Shown here in pieces: positions 8,149-16,122 of a stretch of DNA of 52,001 nt. Under the pieces are notes generated by a model that saw only the letters and a list, made by a program, of their open reading frames with translations, ran no database searches and had not been told where the DNA came from. Source of the stretch: DASRYH01 sp035687245 (lineage in GTDB: Bacteria; Actinomycetota; Coriobacteriia; Anaerosomatales; PHET01); contig DASRYH010000017.1 of NCBI GenBank assembly GCA_035687245.1, forward strand, positions 1 through 52,001, read 5' to 3'. Numbering within the stretch: position 1 is the stretch's first letter; every line of letters begins with the position of its first letter. The position numbers and the translations under genes were made by a program.

Positions 8149-9282
8149 ATGGCCCACCTGCACAACAGGCTTGTCTCGCACGTCGCGACCATCGCTCTGG
8201 CGACGGCCGTGCTCGCTGGCGGCCTGCCTTCGGCAGCCTTCGCGACCACGCCCAAGGCCGGCAAGGTCACGGCGCCGAGATACGGTGCGTACGTGGGTGT
8301 GTGCGCCGGTGAGTCGCCCTTCGATATGAGCGCGCTCGTCACCTACCGCAAACAGGTGGGAGAGAACCCGGCGATCGTCATGTGGTACCAGCCTTGGGCC
8401 GACGGCGGTCGCAACCAGTTCGACACTTCGGCGTGCGTGCGCGTCTGGCAGCGCGGCGCGATTCCGATGATCACGTGGGAGCCGTGGGATCCGCAGGGCG
8501 ACCCAAAGTACCTCTCCAATCCGGGCACGCAACCGGAGTGGACACTCAAGAAGATCAACAGTGGCAAGTACGACGCCTACATTCACCAGTTCGCGAAGGA
8601 TGCGGCGGCGTCCGGCGGGCCCGTGATGATCCGGCTGATGCACGAGATGAACGGCTACTGGTACCCGTGGGGCGGGCGCGCGAACGGCAACTCCGCCGCG
8701 GAGTTCAGGGCCGCATGGCGCCGCGTCGTGCGCATCTTCCGTGAGGAAGGCGCCACCAACGTCACCTGGGTGTGGGCACCCAACGAGGCCGGCAAGAACC
8801 CGAAGACCGACCCGTACGTCGCCTACTACCCGGGTTCGTCGTACGTGGACTGGGTGGGGTTGTCCGGCTACAACTGGGGGACGTCGCGGCCCAAGCCGTT
8901 CTCGTGGCGGACGTTCGAGACGATCTACCACGGCTGCCTGCGCTATCTCTACAAGTACAAGAAGCCGATCATGGTCGCCGAGATCGCCTCGGTGCCTAAC
9001 GGCGGCAACAAGGCCTACTGGATGGCGCAGACGTTCGAGCGCATCCGCAACCACCACAAGGAGATCAAGGCGGTCATCTACTACAACCGCAACGACAAGG
9101 GGCTGATCGGCATCCAGAAGTGGAAGCTCGACAGCTCGAGAGGCAGCCTTTCGGCATATCGCACAGCGGTTCGGTCGAAGTACTACAAGGGCCCGGTACC
9201 AAAGACGCTTCGCAACTGGACCGCGAGGCTTAGGGCCGACCAGTGGACGGAGCTCAGCGCGATTCCGCGAATGTACTACTAA
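8149..9282 (+). CDS. Secreted GH26 family glycoside hydrolase (paralogue 1)
   Basis: A 377-residue protein with a Sec signal peptide (about residues 1-34, ending in AAFA) and a complete GH26 barrel. The likely acid/base glutamate is E166 in RLMHEMNGYWYPWGG and the nucleophile is E278 in MVAEIAS, 112 residues apart. WYQPWADGG and ITWEPWDP are further shared motifs. GH26 enzymes cleave beta-mannans or related beta-glycans. The ATG at 8149 has TAAGGAG six bases upstream; an in-frame GTG at 8143 overlaps that site and is less likely. It is followed by a terminator and is one of four paralogues in the window. Unlike copies 2 and 4 it has no lipobox, so it should be released. Confidence 0.9.
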   Translation: MAHLHNRLVSHVATIALATAVLAGGLPSAAFATTPKAGKVTAPRYGAYVGVCAGESPFDMSALVTYRKQVGENPAIVMWYQPWADGGRNQFDTSACVRVWQRGAIPMITWEPWDPQGDPKYLSNPGTQPEWTLKKINSGKYDAYIHQFAKDAAASGGPVMIRLMHEMNGYWYPWGGRANGNSAAEFRAAWRRVVRIFREEGATNVTWVWAPNEAGKNPKTDPYVAYYPGSSYVDWVGLSGYNWGTSRPKPFSWRTFETIYHGCLRYLYKYKKPIMVAEIASVPNGGNKAYWMAQTFERIRNHHKEIKAVIYYNRNDKGLIGIQKWKLDSSRGSLSAYRTAVRSKYYKGPVPKTLRNWTARLRADQWTELSAIPRMYY

Positions 9283-9328
9283 GGTAGCCGCGGCACTTCG
9301 CGTGCCGTCTGACAGACACCGAGTTGCT

Positions 9329-9352
9329 AGACCCCTCAGGACCGAGGGGTCT
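9329..9352 (+). terminator. Hairpin terminator after GH26 paralogue 1
   Basis: Nine-base arms (AGACCCCTC and GAGGGGTCT) flank a six-base loop 47 bp after the GH26 stop. The downstream T content is modest. Confidence 0.7.
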
Positions 9353-9366
9353 AATTGTGCGGGGGC

Positions 9367-9388
9367 AACTGTGACAAACGTCACAGTT
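9367..9388. promoter_or_regulatory. CRP/FNR-family-like operator (TGTGA-N6-TCACA)
   Basis: A perfect 9-bp inverted repeat (AACTGTGAC / GTCACAGTT, spacer AAAC) lies about 86 bp before the methyltransferase start. The core TGTGA-N6-TCACA equals the classical CRP consensus. It directly abuts a 13-bp sequence shared with another EPS promoter region, which suggests a regulated promoter for the methyltransferase and acyltransferase genes. Binding by a CRP-type protein is inference. Confidence 0.6.
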
Positions 9389-9398
9389 ATGGCACACT
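9386..9398 (+). repeat. 13-bp element GTTATGGCACACT, copy 1
   Basis: An exact 13-base match to 27898-27910. Both copies lie in promoter regions 75-90 bp before EPS-region genes and both are preceded by TCACA. It may be a promoter core or operator. Confidence 0.5.
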
Positions 9399-9473
9399 TT
9401 CCCTGTACTCAAGGCGGGCCGCCGTCGCGGGCCGACTCCATTTGCAGCAACTAATGACACCAGGGAGATAGCG

Positions 9474-10271
9474 ATGACCCCCAACATCGCTGAAGTCGAC
9501 GACTCTGCAGGGCTGCCCGAAAGCGGCGACAGGTTCTGGGATCTCTACAGCACCTTCTACGACGCCATCTACCAGCTCATGCCCTACCGTAAGCTGCTGT
9601 GGGACACCTTCCAGTCGCTCGAGCTTTCGGACGGCATGCGCGTACTGGATGCTGGCTGCGGCTCGGGCAACTTCGAGTACTTCATCCACACCAAGGACTG
9701 CCCGTCGGTCGAGATCGATGCGATCGACTTCTCCGAATCGATGCTGTCCGCGGCATCTCGCAAGTGCCGCGAGCTGGACAACGTCAGCTTCTCGCGCCAC
9801 GACCTGAGCCAGCCGCTACCTTTCGGCGATGCGACCTTCGACAGGATCGTGACGATCAACGTTCTCTACGCGGTTCCTGACGCGGACTTTGTCGTCAGTG
9901 AGCTGCTGCGCGTGCTCAAGCCCAACGGCCGGCTGGTCATCACGAGCCCGTCGCCCGAGTTCGCGGTGCGTGTGATCGTTGCAGACCACTTCGCGCGGCT
10001 GAAGAACATCTGGGGGCTGCGTCGTCAGGTGACCGCCGCGATCGTGACGACGACGATCTTGGTCACTCGAGGAATGGGCGGGTGGTTTCTCAACCAGTTC
10101 GTCATTAACAAGCGCGAGGCGGCCGGCGAATACAACTCGCTAGACGGCGCGGCACTAGAGGCGCTGCTAGGACGCTACGCGGGTGACACTTTGGCATCTT
10201 TCGACGTCAGTCGAGCACTAGTGGACCAGAACATATTCGCCACGGGCCTCAAGGCGGCCACCGCCGCCTGA
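9474..10271 (+). CDS. Class I SAM-dependent methyltransferase
   Basis: A 265-residue Methyltransf_11-type enzyme. Motif I is VLDAGCGSGNFEYF, followed by IDAIDFSESML, FSRHDLSQPLPF and DRIVTINVLYAVPDA; the latter is the usual motif IV/V region. It has no membrane anchor. The substrate is unknown; genes of this type in EPS loci modify sugars or lipids. It sits 25 bp before the N-acyltransferase gene, apparently as the first gene of a short operon behind a CRP-like site. The ATG is preceded by CAGGGAG. Confidence 0.85.
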   Translation: MTPNIAEVDDSAGLPESGDRFWDLYSTFYDAIYQLMPYRKLLWDTFQSLELSDGMRVLDAGCGSGNFEYFIHTKDCPSVEIDAIDFSESMLSAASRKCRELDNVSFSRHDLSQPLPFGDATFDRIVTINVLYAVPDADFVVSELLRVLKPNGRLVITSPSPEFAVRVIVADHFARLKNIWGLRRQVTAAIVTTTILVTRGMGGWFLNQFVINKREAAGEYNSLDGAALEALLGRYAGDTLASFDVSRALVDQNIFATGLKAATAA

Positions 10272-10296
10272 ACCACTCATCGGACTAGGAAGCCCC

Positions 10297-10866
10297 ATGC
10301 AGCTCATCACCTGTACCACGCCCGAACAAATCGTCGAGGCCAAGCGTATCCGCTACCAGGTCTACTGCCTTGAGAAGGGCTGGGTTGATCCCGCCACGTG
10401 CCCTGATGGGCTGGAGAGCGATGAGTACGATGATGACGCGGTGCACTTCCTCGTGGCTGATCACGATAGCGGCCGCGTGCTCGGCTCCACCCGGATCCTG
10501 CTCGGAAGCAAGGTGACGCTGCCTGCAGTCAAGTACCTCGATCCGAGTCTGCACGGCTTCGCCCCGTCGGAGGTCATCGAGGCATCGAGAATGGCCTCTC
10601 TGCCCGCCAGCCGCTCGCAGAGCCACGCGATCTTCTTGGGGCTTGGCCAAGCGATGTGGGAGTGGGCTATCGATCACGAGATCGGTGCGTGGATGGCGCT
10701 CGCTGATGCACCGGTCTATCGCCTGATGCAGCTTGTCGGAATGCCGATCATCGGATCGGGCAAGCCCGTCGACTACATCGGCTCGATGTGCATTCCATGC
10801 ATCGTGGATACCTACGCGTGTGCCGCGATGTTCAAGGCGCGGGGGTTTGACGCGCGCGTGGCGTAG
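10297..10866 (+). CDS. PEP-CTERM/FeeM-like GNAT N-acyltransferase
   Basis: A 189-residue protein related to LuxI-like/FeeM acyltransferases and to the exosortase-associated acyltransferase family. The N-terminal AKRIRYQVYCLEKGW is the conserved start, followed by DDAVHFLVADHDSGRVLGST and the EASRMASLP segment. FeeM-type enzymes transfer an acyl chain from acyl carrier protein to an amino group, making N-acyl amino acids. In Gram-negative exosortase loci a related gene accompanies EPS synthesis. The product here could be a signal or a lipid modification of the polymer; this is inference. AGGAAG lies before the ATG. Confidence 0.75.
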   Translation: MQLITCTTPEQIVEAKRIRYQVYCLEKGWVDPATCPDGLESDEYDDDAVHFLVADHDSGRVLGSTRILLGSKVTLPAVKYLDPSLHGFAPSEVIEASRMASLPASRSQSHAIFLGLGQAMWEWAIDHEIGAWMALADAPVYRLMQLVGMPIIGSGKPVDYIGSMCIPCIVDTYACAAMFKARGFDARVA

Positions 10867-10943
10867 CCCACTCGACGGGCCCAGAACGGCGTCAGAATCG
10901 TCTTGACGCGGCGAGATGTGTCCGCCGTCACCCTGCGGGCAGG

Positions 10944-10971
10944 TCAAGTTCTGTCATAAGCTGTCCGATAA
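10944..10971 (+). promoter_or_regulatory. Sigma-28 (FliA/SigD/WhiG)-like promoter of the HD-GYP gene
   Basis: TCAAGTT (10944-10950) and CCGATAA (10965-10971) match the -35 and -10 boxes of the sigma-28 family (TAAAGTTT-N11-GCCGATAA) with nearly standard spacing. The -10 ends 42 bp before the start codon. No flagellar gene is present in the window, so the sigma factor more likely coordinates surface behaviour, as WhiG/SigD can. Confidence 0.6.
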
Positions 10972-11013
10972 CGTGAGGGTCAGCACAAACGGCCGACCCA
11001 AACAGGACGCAAA

Positions 11014-13500
11014 GTGGACTTGCTTCGCCTCATCATGCTTATCTTCGTGGCGACCGTTAACCTCGGCCTCGCTCTCGCTATCTTTTTGCGCAACCCCAAG
11101 TCGGCGGTAAACCGGGTATTCGGAGCAGCGGTCATCACTATCGTGCTCTGGCTCGTGGCGGCGTTTCTGTCCGATCAGGGTGTGATTCGCGACGGTGCGC
11201 TCGTGCTCAACCGAGTCACCATGGCGGCCGCTGTTGCGATGGGCGCACTGCTGCTCTACTTCTGCAGACTCTTCCCGACGCCCTCTGCACGGCTAGCTTG
11301 GGCATCGCGAGCGTTCTTCGTTGGAAGTGCGATTCTCGGCGGCGTGATTATGTTCACACCGCTAGTTGTCTCGGATGTCACCTTCAGACCGACAGGAACC
11401 GACGCAGTCCAGGGACCGCTGTTCAATCTCATGGCGGCGTACATACTCGTCGGCCTTGCGATCATGGTGGCGACTTCGCTGATTAAGTACCGAAGCGCCG
11501 CCGGCCGCGAAAAGGCGCAGCTCAAGTTCGTATTCCTGGGATTCATCCTGTTCGCCGCATCCTCGATCGCACTGGGCCTTGTTCTCCCGATGCTGACGGG
11601 TTCATATCAGCTTTCTGAGCTGAACACGTTCACTACGCTGTTCATGGTCGGATTCACCGCGTATGCCATGAGCAAGCACCGCTTTATGGACGTGCGCTTC
11701 GTCGTTCTGCGATCCGCCGCGTACTCGATGCTGGTCGTCGGCATGGGCGTCGTGTTTGCGCTCATCGCGACGGTGACTCGCGCGCGAATCGTTGAGGAGA
11801 TGGGAATCTCTCAGGACGCGGTCTTCGTCGTCACGTGCCTGCTCGCAGTGCTCTTGTTCCCACCGTTGCGCGGGCTTCTCGATCACTACACGGACACGCT
11901 CTTCTACCGGAAGACATACGACCCGCAGAAGCTCATCACGCTTCTGGGTCGCGCCATGACATCCACCCTCGATCTGGACGCGCTCGCCTCGGTGCTCGCA
12001 TTCGAGTTGGCGAAGGGTATGCGGCTCACGCATGCCGCGGTTGCCTACACCCGCGAGGATCATGTTGAGGTAATTGGCTGCGGCTGCGAGGTCGGTGCCG
12101 ACCAAGCGCAGCGGCTGCTCTTGGCCTCATACGTGGGCCGTCTCGTCCACGAGGACGACTTCGATACCGACTCCAACGTCGCCGCGACGTTGGACGAGTG
12201 CGACATGCGCGTGGTTGTCCCGCTGTCTTCTGACGGCGTGGTCATCGCGGTCATCCTGCTCGGTCCGAAGCTCTCCGGCGAGGTCTACACCTCCAACGAC
12301 GACCAGTTCCTCGAGATCCTGTCGGGCGAGGCCGCCATTGGCGTCAAGAACGCCCACCTCTTCGACGAGCGCAATCAGCGCGTTCGCGAGCTTTCGGCGC
12401 TCAACACGATGTCGTCGGCGCTCGGGCGTGACATGCAGCTCGACTCCGTTCTCGACCGTGCGCTTCGGCAGGTCATGAAGGTGACCAAGGCGGAGTGCGG
12501 CTCGATCATGCTGCTCGACGACGCGAGTCAGACACTCACGATCAAGGCCGCCGACGGCCTGCCTATCGACGTCGTCTCCACCACGTGCACGCGGCTCGGC
12601 GAAGGTATCGCCGGCTGGGTTGCGCAGCACCGCAAGGCGCTCGTGCTGGTCGACGCGGTCGAATCCGGCTTCGGCAACGAGCTGGCGCGTGAGGGAATTC
12701 GTTCGGCGCTCTGCGTGCCGCTCGTCCACAAGGGCCGAATCACCGGCGTGCTCAACATCAGCCGCCGCACCTCGAACGAGGCGTTCAGCCGCGAGAACCT
12801 CAAGGTCGTGACCGCGTTTGCCGGGCAGCTCGCCGTGGCGATCGAGAACGCGCGGCTCTACGAGGATTTGGAGAGCACCTTCCTGGGCACCATCGGCGCT
12901 CTGGCCGCGGCCGTCGACGCGAAGGACCCCTACACCTACGGTCACTCGAGCGACGTCACCCAGTACTCGCTCGCTATCGCACACGAGCTGTGCATCTCTG
13001 AAGCCGAAACCGAGCGGCTGCGCATCGCCGCGCTCCTGCACGACATCGGCAAGATTGGAATCGACTCCTCCATCCTCAACAAGCCGGGCAAGCTCACCGA
13101 GGACGAGTACGCGATGATCAAGAGCCATCCAGACATCGCTGCTAACATCCTCGGATCGCTGGACTTCCTCGACGACGTGGTGCCGCTCGTCCAATTCCAC
13201 CACGAGTACTTCGACGGCGGAGGCTATCCTGCAGGCATCGCTGGCGACCAGATCCCCCGCGGCGCGCGCATCATCGCGGTGGCGGATGCCTTCAACGCCA
13301 TGACCTCGGACCGGCCCTACCGCGCCGCTCTAAGCCACGAGACGGCCGTCGATGAGCTGCGACGCAACTCGGGTACTCAGTTCGATCCCGAGGTCGTAGA
13401 GGCGTTCCTGAGCGTGATCAGCCGTATGGCGAAGCTCGACCTCAAGGTCGAACGACCGCGCACCTGCAGCGACTCCAGCATCGGCGTGCCGACCATCTAG
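11014..13500 (+). CDS. Membrane sensor with GAF domains and HD-GYP c-di-GMP phosphodiesterase domain
   Basis: An 828-residue multidomain protein. Residues about 1-265 form seven to eight membrane helices of the HisK 7TM type. Then come a GAF-like region (about 300-450), a second GAF (about 460-620) and an HD-GYP domain (about 630-800). The catalytic dyad H676/D677 is in LLHDIGKIGID, and HHEYFDGGGYPAG (729-741) carries the GYP motif, so phosphodiesterase activity toward c-di-GMP is expected. The N-terminal layout is like PrsK kinases of PEP-CTERM loci, but the kinase domain is replaced by HD-GYP. The start is a GTG; the ribosome site (AGGA) is weak. It precedes the EPS biosynthesis genes and could set c-di-GMP read by the riboswitch at 26.3 kb. 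Confidence 0.9.
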   Translation: MDLLRLIMLIFVATVNLGLALAIFLRNPKSAVNRVFGAAVITIVLWLVAAFLSDQGVIRDGALVLNRVTMAAAVAMGALLLYFCRLFPTPSARLAWASRAFFVGSAILGGVIMFTPLVVSDVTFRPTGTDAVQGPLFNLMAAYILVGLAIMVATSLIKYRSAAGREKAQLKFVFLGFILFAASSIALGLVLPMLTGSYQLSELNTFTTLFMVGFTAYAMSKHRFMDVRFVVLRSAAYSMLVVGMGVVFALIATVTRARIVEEMGISQDAVFVVTCLLAVLLFPPLRGLLDHYTDTLFYRKTYDPQKLITLLGRAMTSTLDLDALASVLAFELAKGMRLTHAAVAYTREDHVEVIGCGCEVGADQAQRLLLASYVGRLVHEDDFDTDSNVAATLDECDMRVVVPLSSDGVVIAVILLGPKLSGEVYTSNDDQFLEILSGEAAIGVKNAHLFDERNQRVRELSALNTMSSALGRDMQLDSVLDRALRQVMKVTKAECGSIMLLDDASQTLTIKAADGLPIDVVSTTCTRLGEGIAGWVAQHRKALVLVDAVESGFGNELAREGIRSALCVPLVHKGRITGVLNISRRTSNEAFSRENLKVVTAFAGQLAVAIENARLYEDLESTFLGTIGALAAAVDAKDPYTYGHSSDVTQYSLAIAHELCISEAETERLRIAALLHDIGKIGIDSSILNKPGKLTEDEYAMIKSHPDIAANILGSLDFLDDVVPLVQFHHEYFDGGGYPAGIAGDQIPRGARIIAVADAFNAMTSDRPYRAALSHETAVDELRRNSGTQFDPEVVEAFLSVISRMAKLDLKVERPRTCSDSSIGVPTI

Positions 13501-13772
13501 CCGCCATCGACTTCGCCGTCCTGGCAACTCAGTTCAGACGGCTGTATCCGCGGCGGTTCTGGCCGTTCGGGCAGCTCCCAAGGCAAGAAATGGGAGCATT
13601 GGCGTTAGCTATTGGGGCTCTCGGGGACTACCATAAGTGCTCGTTTCTCTTTTTGTAGAGGTCAGAGGGCTAATGCAGGGGCGCTTTCTAGCCGAAGTTA
13701 GTGACGGTGGGCACAACGCCCAATCGTCGAGATCGGCTTAGAGGCCGGGCTCTCAAGGGGAAGTACTGGGCT
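13501..13772 (+). other. 272-bp leader region before the first EPS glycosyltransferase
   Basis: A gene-free stretch with a stem-loop at 13574-13597 (GCTCCCA / TGGGAGC, 10-base loop), an AT-rich patch (around 13641-13660, unusual for this DNA) and a possible 22-codon open frame at 13673-13741. It probably contains the promoter and a structured leader. It does not match a known riboswitch class that I can recognise. Confidence 0.4.
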
Positions 13773-14954
13773 ATGGAACGCCGAGAGAATGAGATGCGCA
13801 GCATCGATGGAGCGCCGGGTCCCGAGTGTCCCGTCTACGTATCCGTGATTCTGCCTGCCTATAACGAGGCCGAGAACATCGAGGGGATCTACGCTCAAGT
13901 CATCGACGTCTTCGGGCGTCAGGACTACAGCTTCGAGATCCTCTTCGTCGACGATGGCTCCACCGACGACACGTGGCCGCGCATCCAGGCGCTTGCCGAG
14001 GTCGATCCGCGAGTCCGTGCCATGCGCCACCGCCGCAACTCGGGCAAGGCCAGCGCGCTCGCCAACGGCTTCGCCTTCGCGCGCGGCGAGATCATGCTCA
14101 CCTCCGACGCGGACATGCAGTACGAGCCCGAGGACATGGTTCGTCTGGTCCGCAAGATCGAAGAGGGCTACGACATCGTCTCGGCCTACAAGGTTGTGCG
14201 CCGCGATTCGCTGGAGCGCAGGCTGCCGTCCAAGTTCTTCAACTACTTCATCCGCAAGACCACCGGCATTCAGATGCACGACATGAACGCGGGCCTGAAG
14301 GCGTTTCGCTACGAGGCTGCCGAAGACCTGATCCGCTACGGCTACGGCGAGCTGCACCGTTTCTTCATCGTGCTGGCCTACCGCATGGGCTACACGGTCG
14401 CCGAAGTCCCGGTGGAGAGCCTTCCGCGTCCCAACGGCCAGTCCAAGTACGGCTTCGAGCGCTATGCGCGCGGTGCCTTCGACTATCTGACGGTCGTCTT
14501 CCTCTCCGGCTACAAGGATCGACCGCTGCACCTGCTGGGCGGTATCGGCCTGTCGGTCATGGCCATCGGCGCCGCGCTCTTCGCCTACCTGGGCTTCGAG
14601 GCGGCCGTGCTCGGTCATACCCTGTCCGGGCGGCCGCTGCTGAGCATCGCCGTCATGTGCGGCATCGCCGGCGTCCAGATCTTCGCCGTCGGCCTTATCG
14701 CCGAGATGATCAATAACCTCGAGCGCGGCAACGCCAGTCGCGCCAAGATCTCGCGAGTGGTGGGCATCGACCGTCGCAACTCGACGGGACCGGTTCCCTC
14801 CGAAGTCCGTGTTGAACGCCGCAAGCGCACCAAGCTGGAGCCGGTCGATCCACTCATCGTCGCGGCACGCGAAGCGGCGACCGAGCCGGTTGCGGAGCCT
14901 GTCGCTCAGTTGACGGTCGAACCCGGCGATTCAGCTGAGGTCGCTGCGAACTAG
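13773..14954 (+). CDS. GT2 glycosyltransferase, DPM1/GtrB type, with C-terminal membrane helices
   Basis: A 393-residue protein. The GT-A domain has VSVILPAYNEAENI, VDDGSTDD (59-66) and the metal-binding DAD (112-114). Two membrane helices follow at about residues 255-315, as in GtrB/dolichyl-phosphate mannose synthase relatives that load a sugar onto polyprenyl phosphate. A charged Pro/Val/Glu-rich tail of about 60 residues is extra. The ATG at 13773 has AAGGGG twelve bases before it; an upstream in-frame ATG at 13701 lacks a site. The lipid-linked sugar could serve the GT39-like enzymes encoded further on. Confidence 0.87.
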   Translation: MERRENEMRSIDGAPGPECPVYVSVILPAYNEAENIEGIYAQVIDVFGRQDYSFEILFVDDGSTDDTWPRIQALAEVDPRVRAMRHRRNSGKASALANGFAFARGEIMLTSDADMQYEPEDMVRLVRKIEEGYDIVSAYKVVRRDSLERRLPSKFFNYFIRKTTGIQMHDMNAGLKAFRYEAAEDLIRYGYGELHRFFIVLAYRMGYTVAEVPVESLPRPNGQSKYGFERYARGAFDYLTVVFLSGYKDRPLHLLGGIGLSVMAIGAALFAYLGFEAAVLGHTLSGRPLLSIAVMCGIAGVQIFAVGLIAEMINNLERGNASRAKISRVVGIDRRNSTGPVPSEVRVERRKRTKLEPVDPLIVAAREAATEPVAEPVAQLTVEPGDSAEVAAN

Positions 14955-14965
14955 CGAGGGCATAC

Positions 14966-16084
14966 GTGGCCGGACCGGAGTGGTGCATAGACGAGCACCG
15001 AGGGCTGGCTGGGCTCGCGGAGGTCGAGACTGACTGGCGACGCCTCTATGACGAGACGGACAGCCCCGCAGCTTGGCATCTCTACGATGCATTCGCTGTC
15101 TACGCTCGCACGCTCTGTCCCGACCCCGAGGGTCTTCGCCTGCTGGTCCTGCGCGATGGCGTTGGCGCTCGCGCCATCCTCCCCATCGAGGAGCGTGCCG
15201 ACACGAGTCTCGGATTCCCGCTGAGGGTCTGGGGTCTGTGCTGGGACGAGACGTGGCGTCCCACGGATGCCGTGGGGCCGGAGGACGAATCGCGCGAGCA
15301 CCTCTTGCCCTGTGCGGTTGAGCATCTGCGCCGGCAGCCCCGGCGTCCCCAGCTCTTTGTCATGGGTCAGACGCAGGCCGACTCGTTGGTATGGCGCGGT
15401 CTCCAGCAGGTAGACCGAGCGTTCGAGTTCGATGACACGGTCGAGGCGCGGTTTCGTACCGACATGTCATTCGGCGACTTCACGGCGCGCATGAAGCGCA
15501 GCTGGCGTCAGCCACTCAACGCAGACAGGCGTCGCTTCGAGGCACAGGCAGGCGCTGAGTACGTCCGCGCGCGAACGGCTGAGGAGCTCGAAGCTGAGTT
15601 CGAGCGGTGGCTCACCGTTGAGGCATCTGGCTGGAAGGGCTCCGCCGGCACTGCGGTGTCTCAGAACCAAGGACGGGTTGAGTTCTACCGGGAGATGGCG
15701 CGCAGCGTGCACAACGGCGGGCGATGCGAGATCGGCGCGCTCCATCTCGACGGTGAATGCATCGCCGCCACATTCTGCGTGGTCACCAAGCATGAGATAG
15801 CTGAGTACAAGACCGGCTACGACGAACGCTTCCGCGAGTACAGCCCAGGTGTGGTGCTCGCGCACAAGGTCTTCGAGTGGGCGTGTGAGGATCCGCAGAT
15901 CGAATGGGTCAGCGGGATCAGCGAGGCCCCCTGGATGAGCCGTTGGCGTCCGGAGAAGCGGGTCCAGCGTCGAGCGTACGTGCCGCTCGCCCCACTCGGC
16001 TCGCTGCTGACGCTGCTCATGCGACTGCGCTACGGACCGGTGCGCGCCGCGGTGAGGGCGCTCAAACGGTCGAGACTTCGGTAG
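14966..16084 (+). CDS. FemAB/CelD-like GNAT acyltransferase (copy A)
   Basis: A 372-residue soluble protein of the Acetyltransf_6 (BioF2/CelD) group, related to the FemAB-like proteins of PEP-CTERM EPS loci. The GNAT-like core is about residues 170-310, with FTARMKRSWRQPLNADRRRF, GALHLDGECIAATFCVVTKH and EYKTGYDERFREYSPGVVL. Such proteins acylate or aminoacylate cell-surface glycans, but the substrate is unknown. It starts at GTG 12 bp after the GT2 stop, so it belongs to the same operon. The next gene is on the other strand. Confidence 0.72.
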   Translation: MAGPEWCIDEHRGLAGLAEVETDWRRLYDETDSPAAWHLYDAFAVYARTLCPDPEGLRLLVLRDGVGARAILPIEERADTSLGFPLRVWGLCWDETWRPTDAVGPEDESREHLLPCAVEHLRRQPRRPQLFVMGQTQADSLVWRGLQQVDRAFEFDDTVEARFRTDMSFGDFTARMKRSWRQPLNADRRRFEAQAGAEYVRARTAEELEAEFERWLTVEASGWKGSAGTAVSQNQGRVEFYREMARSVHNGGRCEIGALHLDGECIAATFCVVTKHEIAEYKTGYDERFREYSPGVVLAHKVFEWACEDPQIEWVSGISEAPWMSRWRPEKRVQRRAYVPLAPLGSLLTLLMRLRYGPVRAAVRALKRSRLR

Positions 16085-16122
16085 AGGCCGCGACGCTCGC
16101 ATCGCGACCGGACGGCGGCGGG

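Noticed and set aside
8059..9384. A 441-codon open frame antisense to GH26 paralogue 1 (and similar long ones antisense to the flippase, GT39-like, GH26 and HD-GYP genes).
   Set aside because: Such frames are expected opposite GC-rich genes. Their products are Arg/His-rich, without recognisable domains, and the sense strand encodes clear families.
9386..9398. Sigma-54 promoter (TGGCAC box).
   Set aside because: The second box TTGCW at the right distance is missing in both copies.
13673..13741. A 22-codon leader peptide frame.
   Set aside because: Too short to support by codon use, and its ribosome site is poor; kept only as a note in the leader region.
13501..13772. A second c-di-GMP riboswitch before the first EPS glycosyltransferase.
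   Set aside because: The GGCAAACC and GACGCAAAGCC core is missing; only unrelated hairpins are seen.
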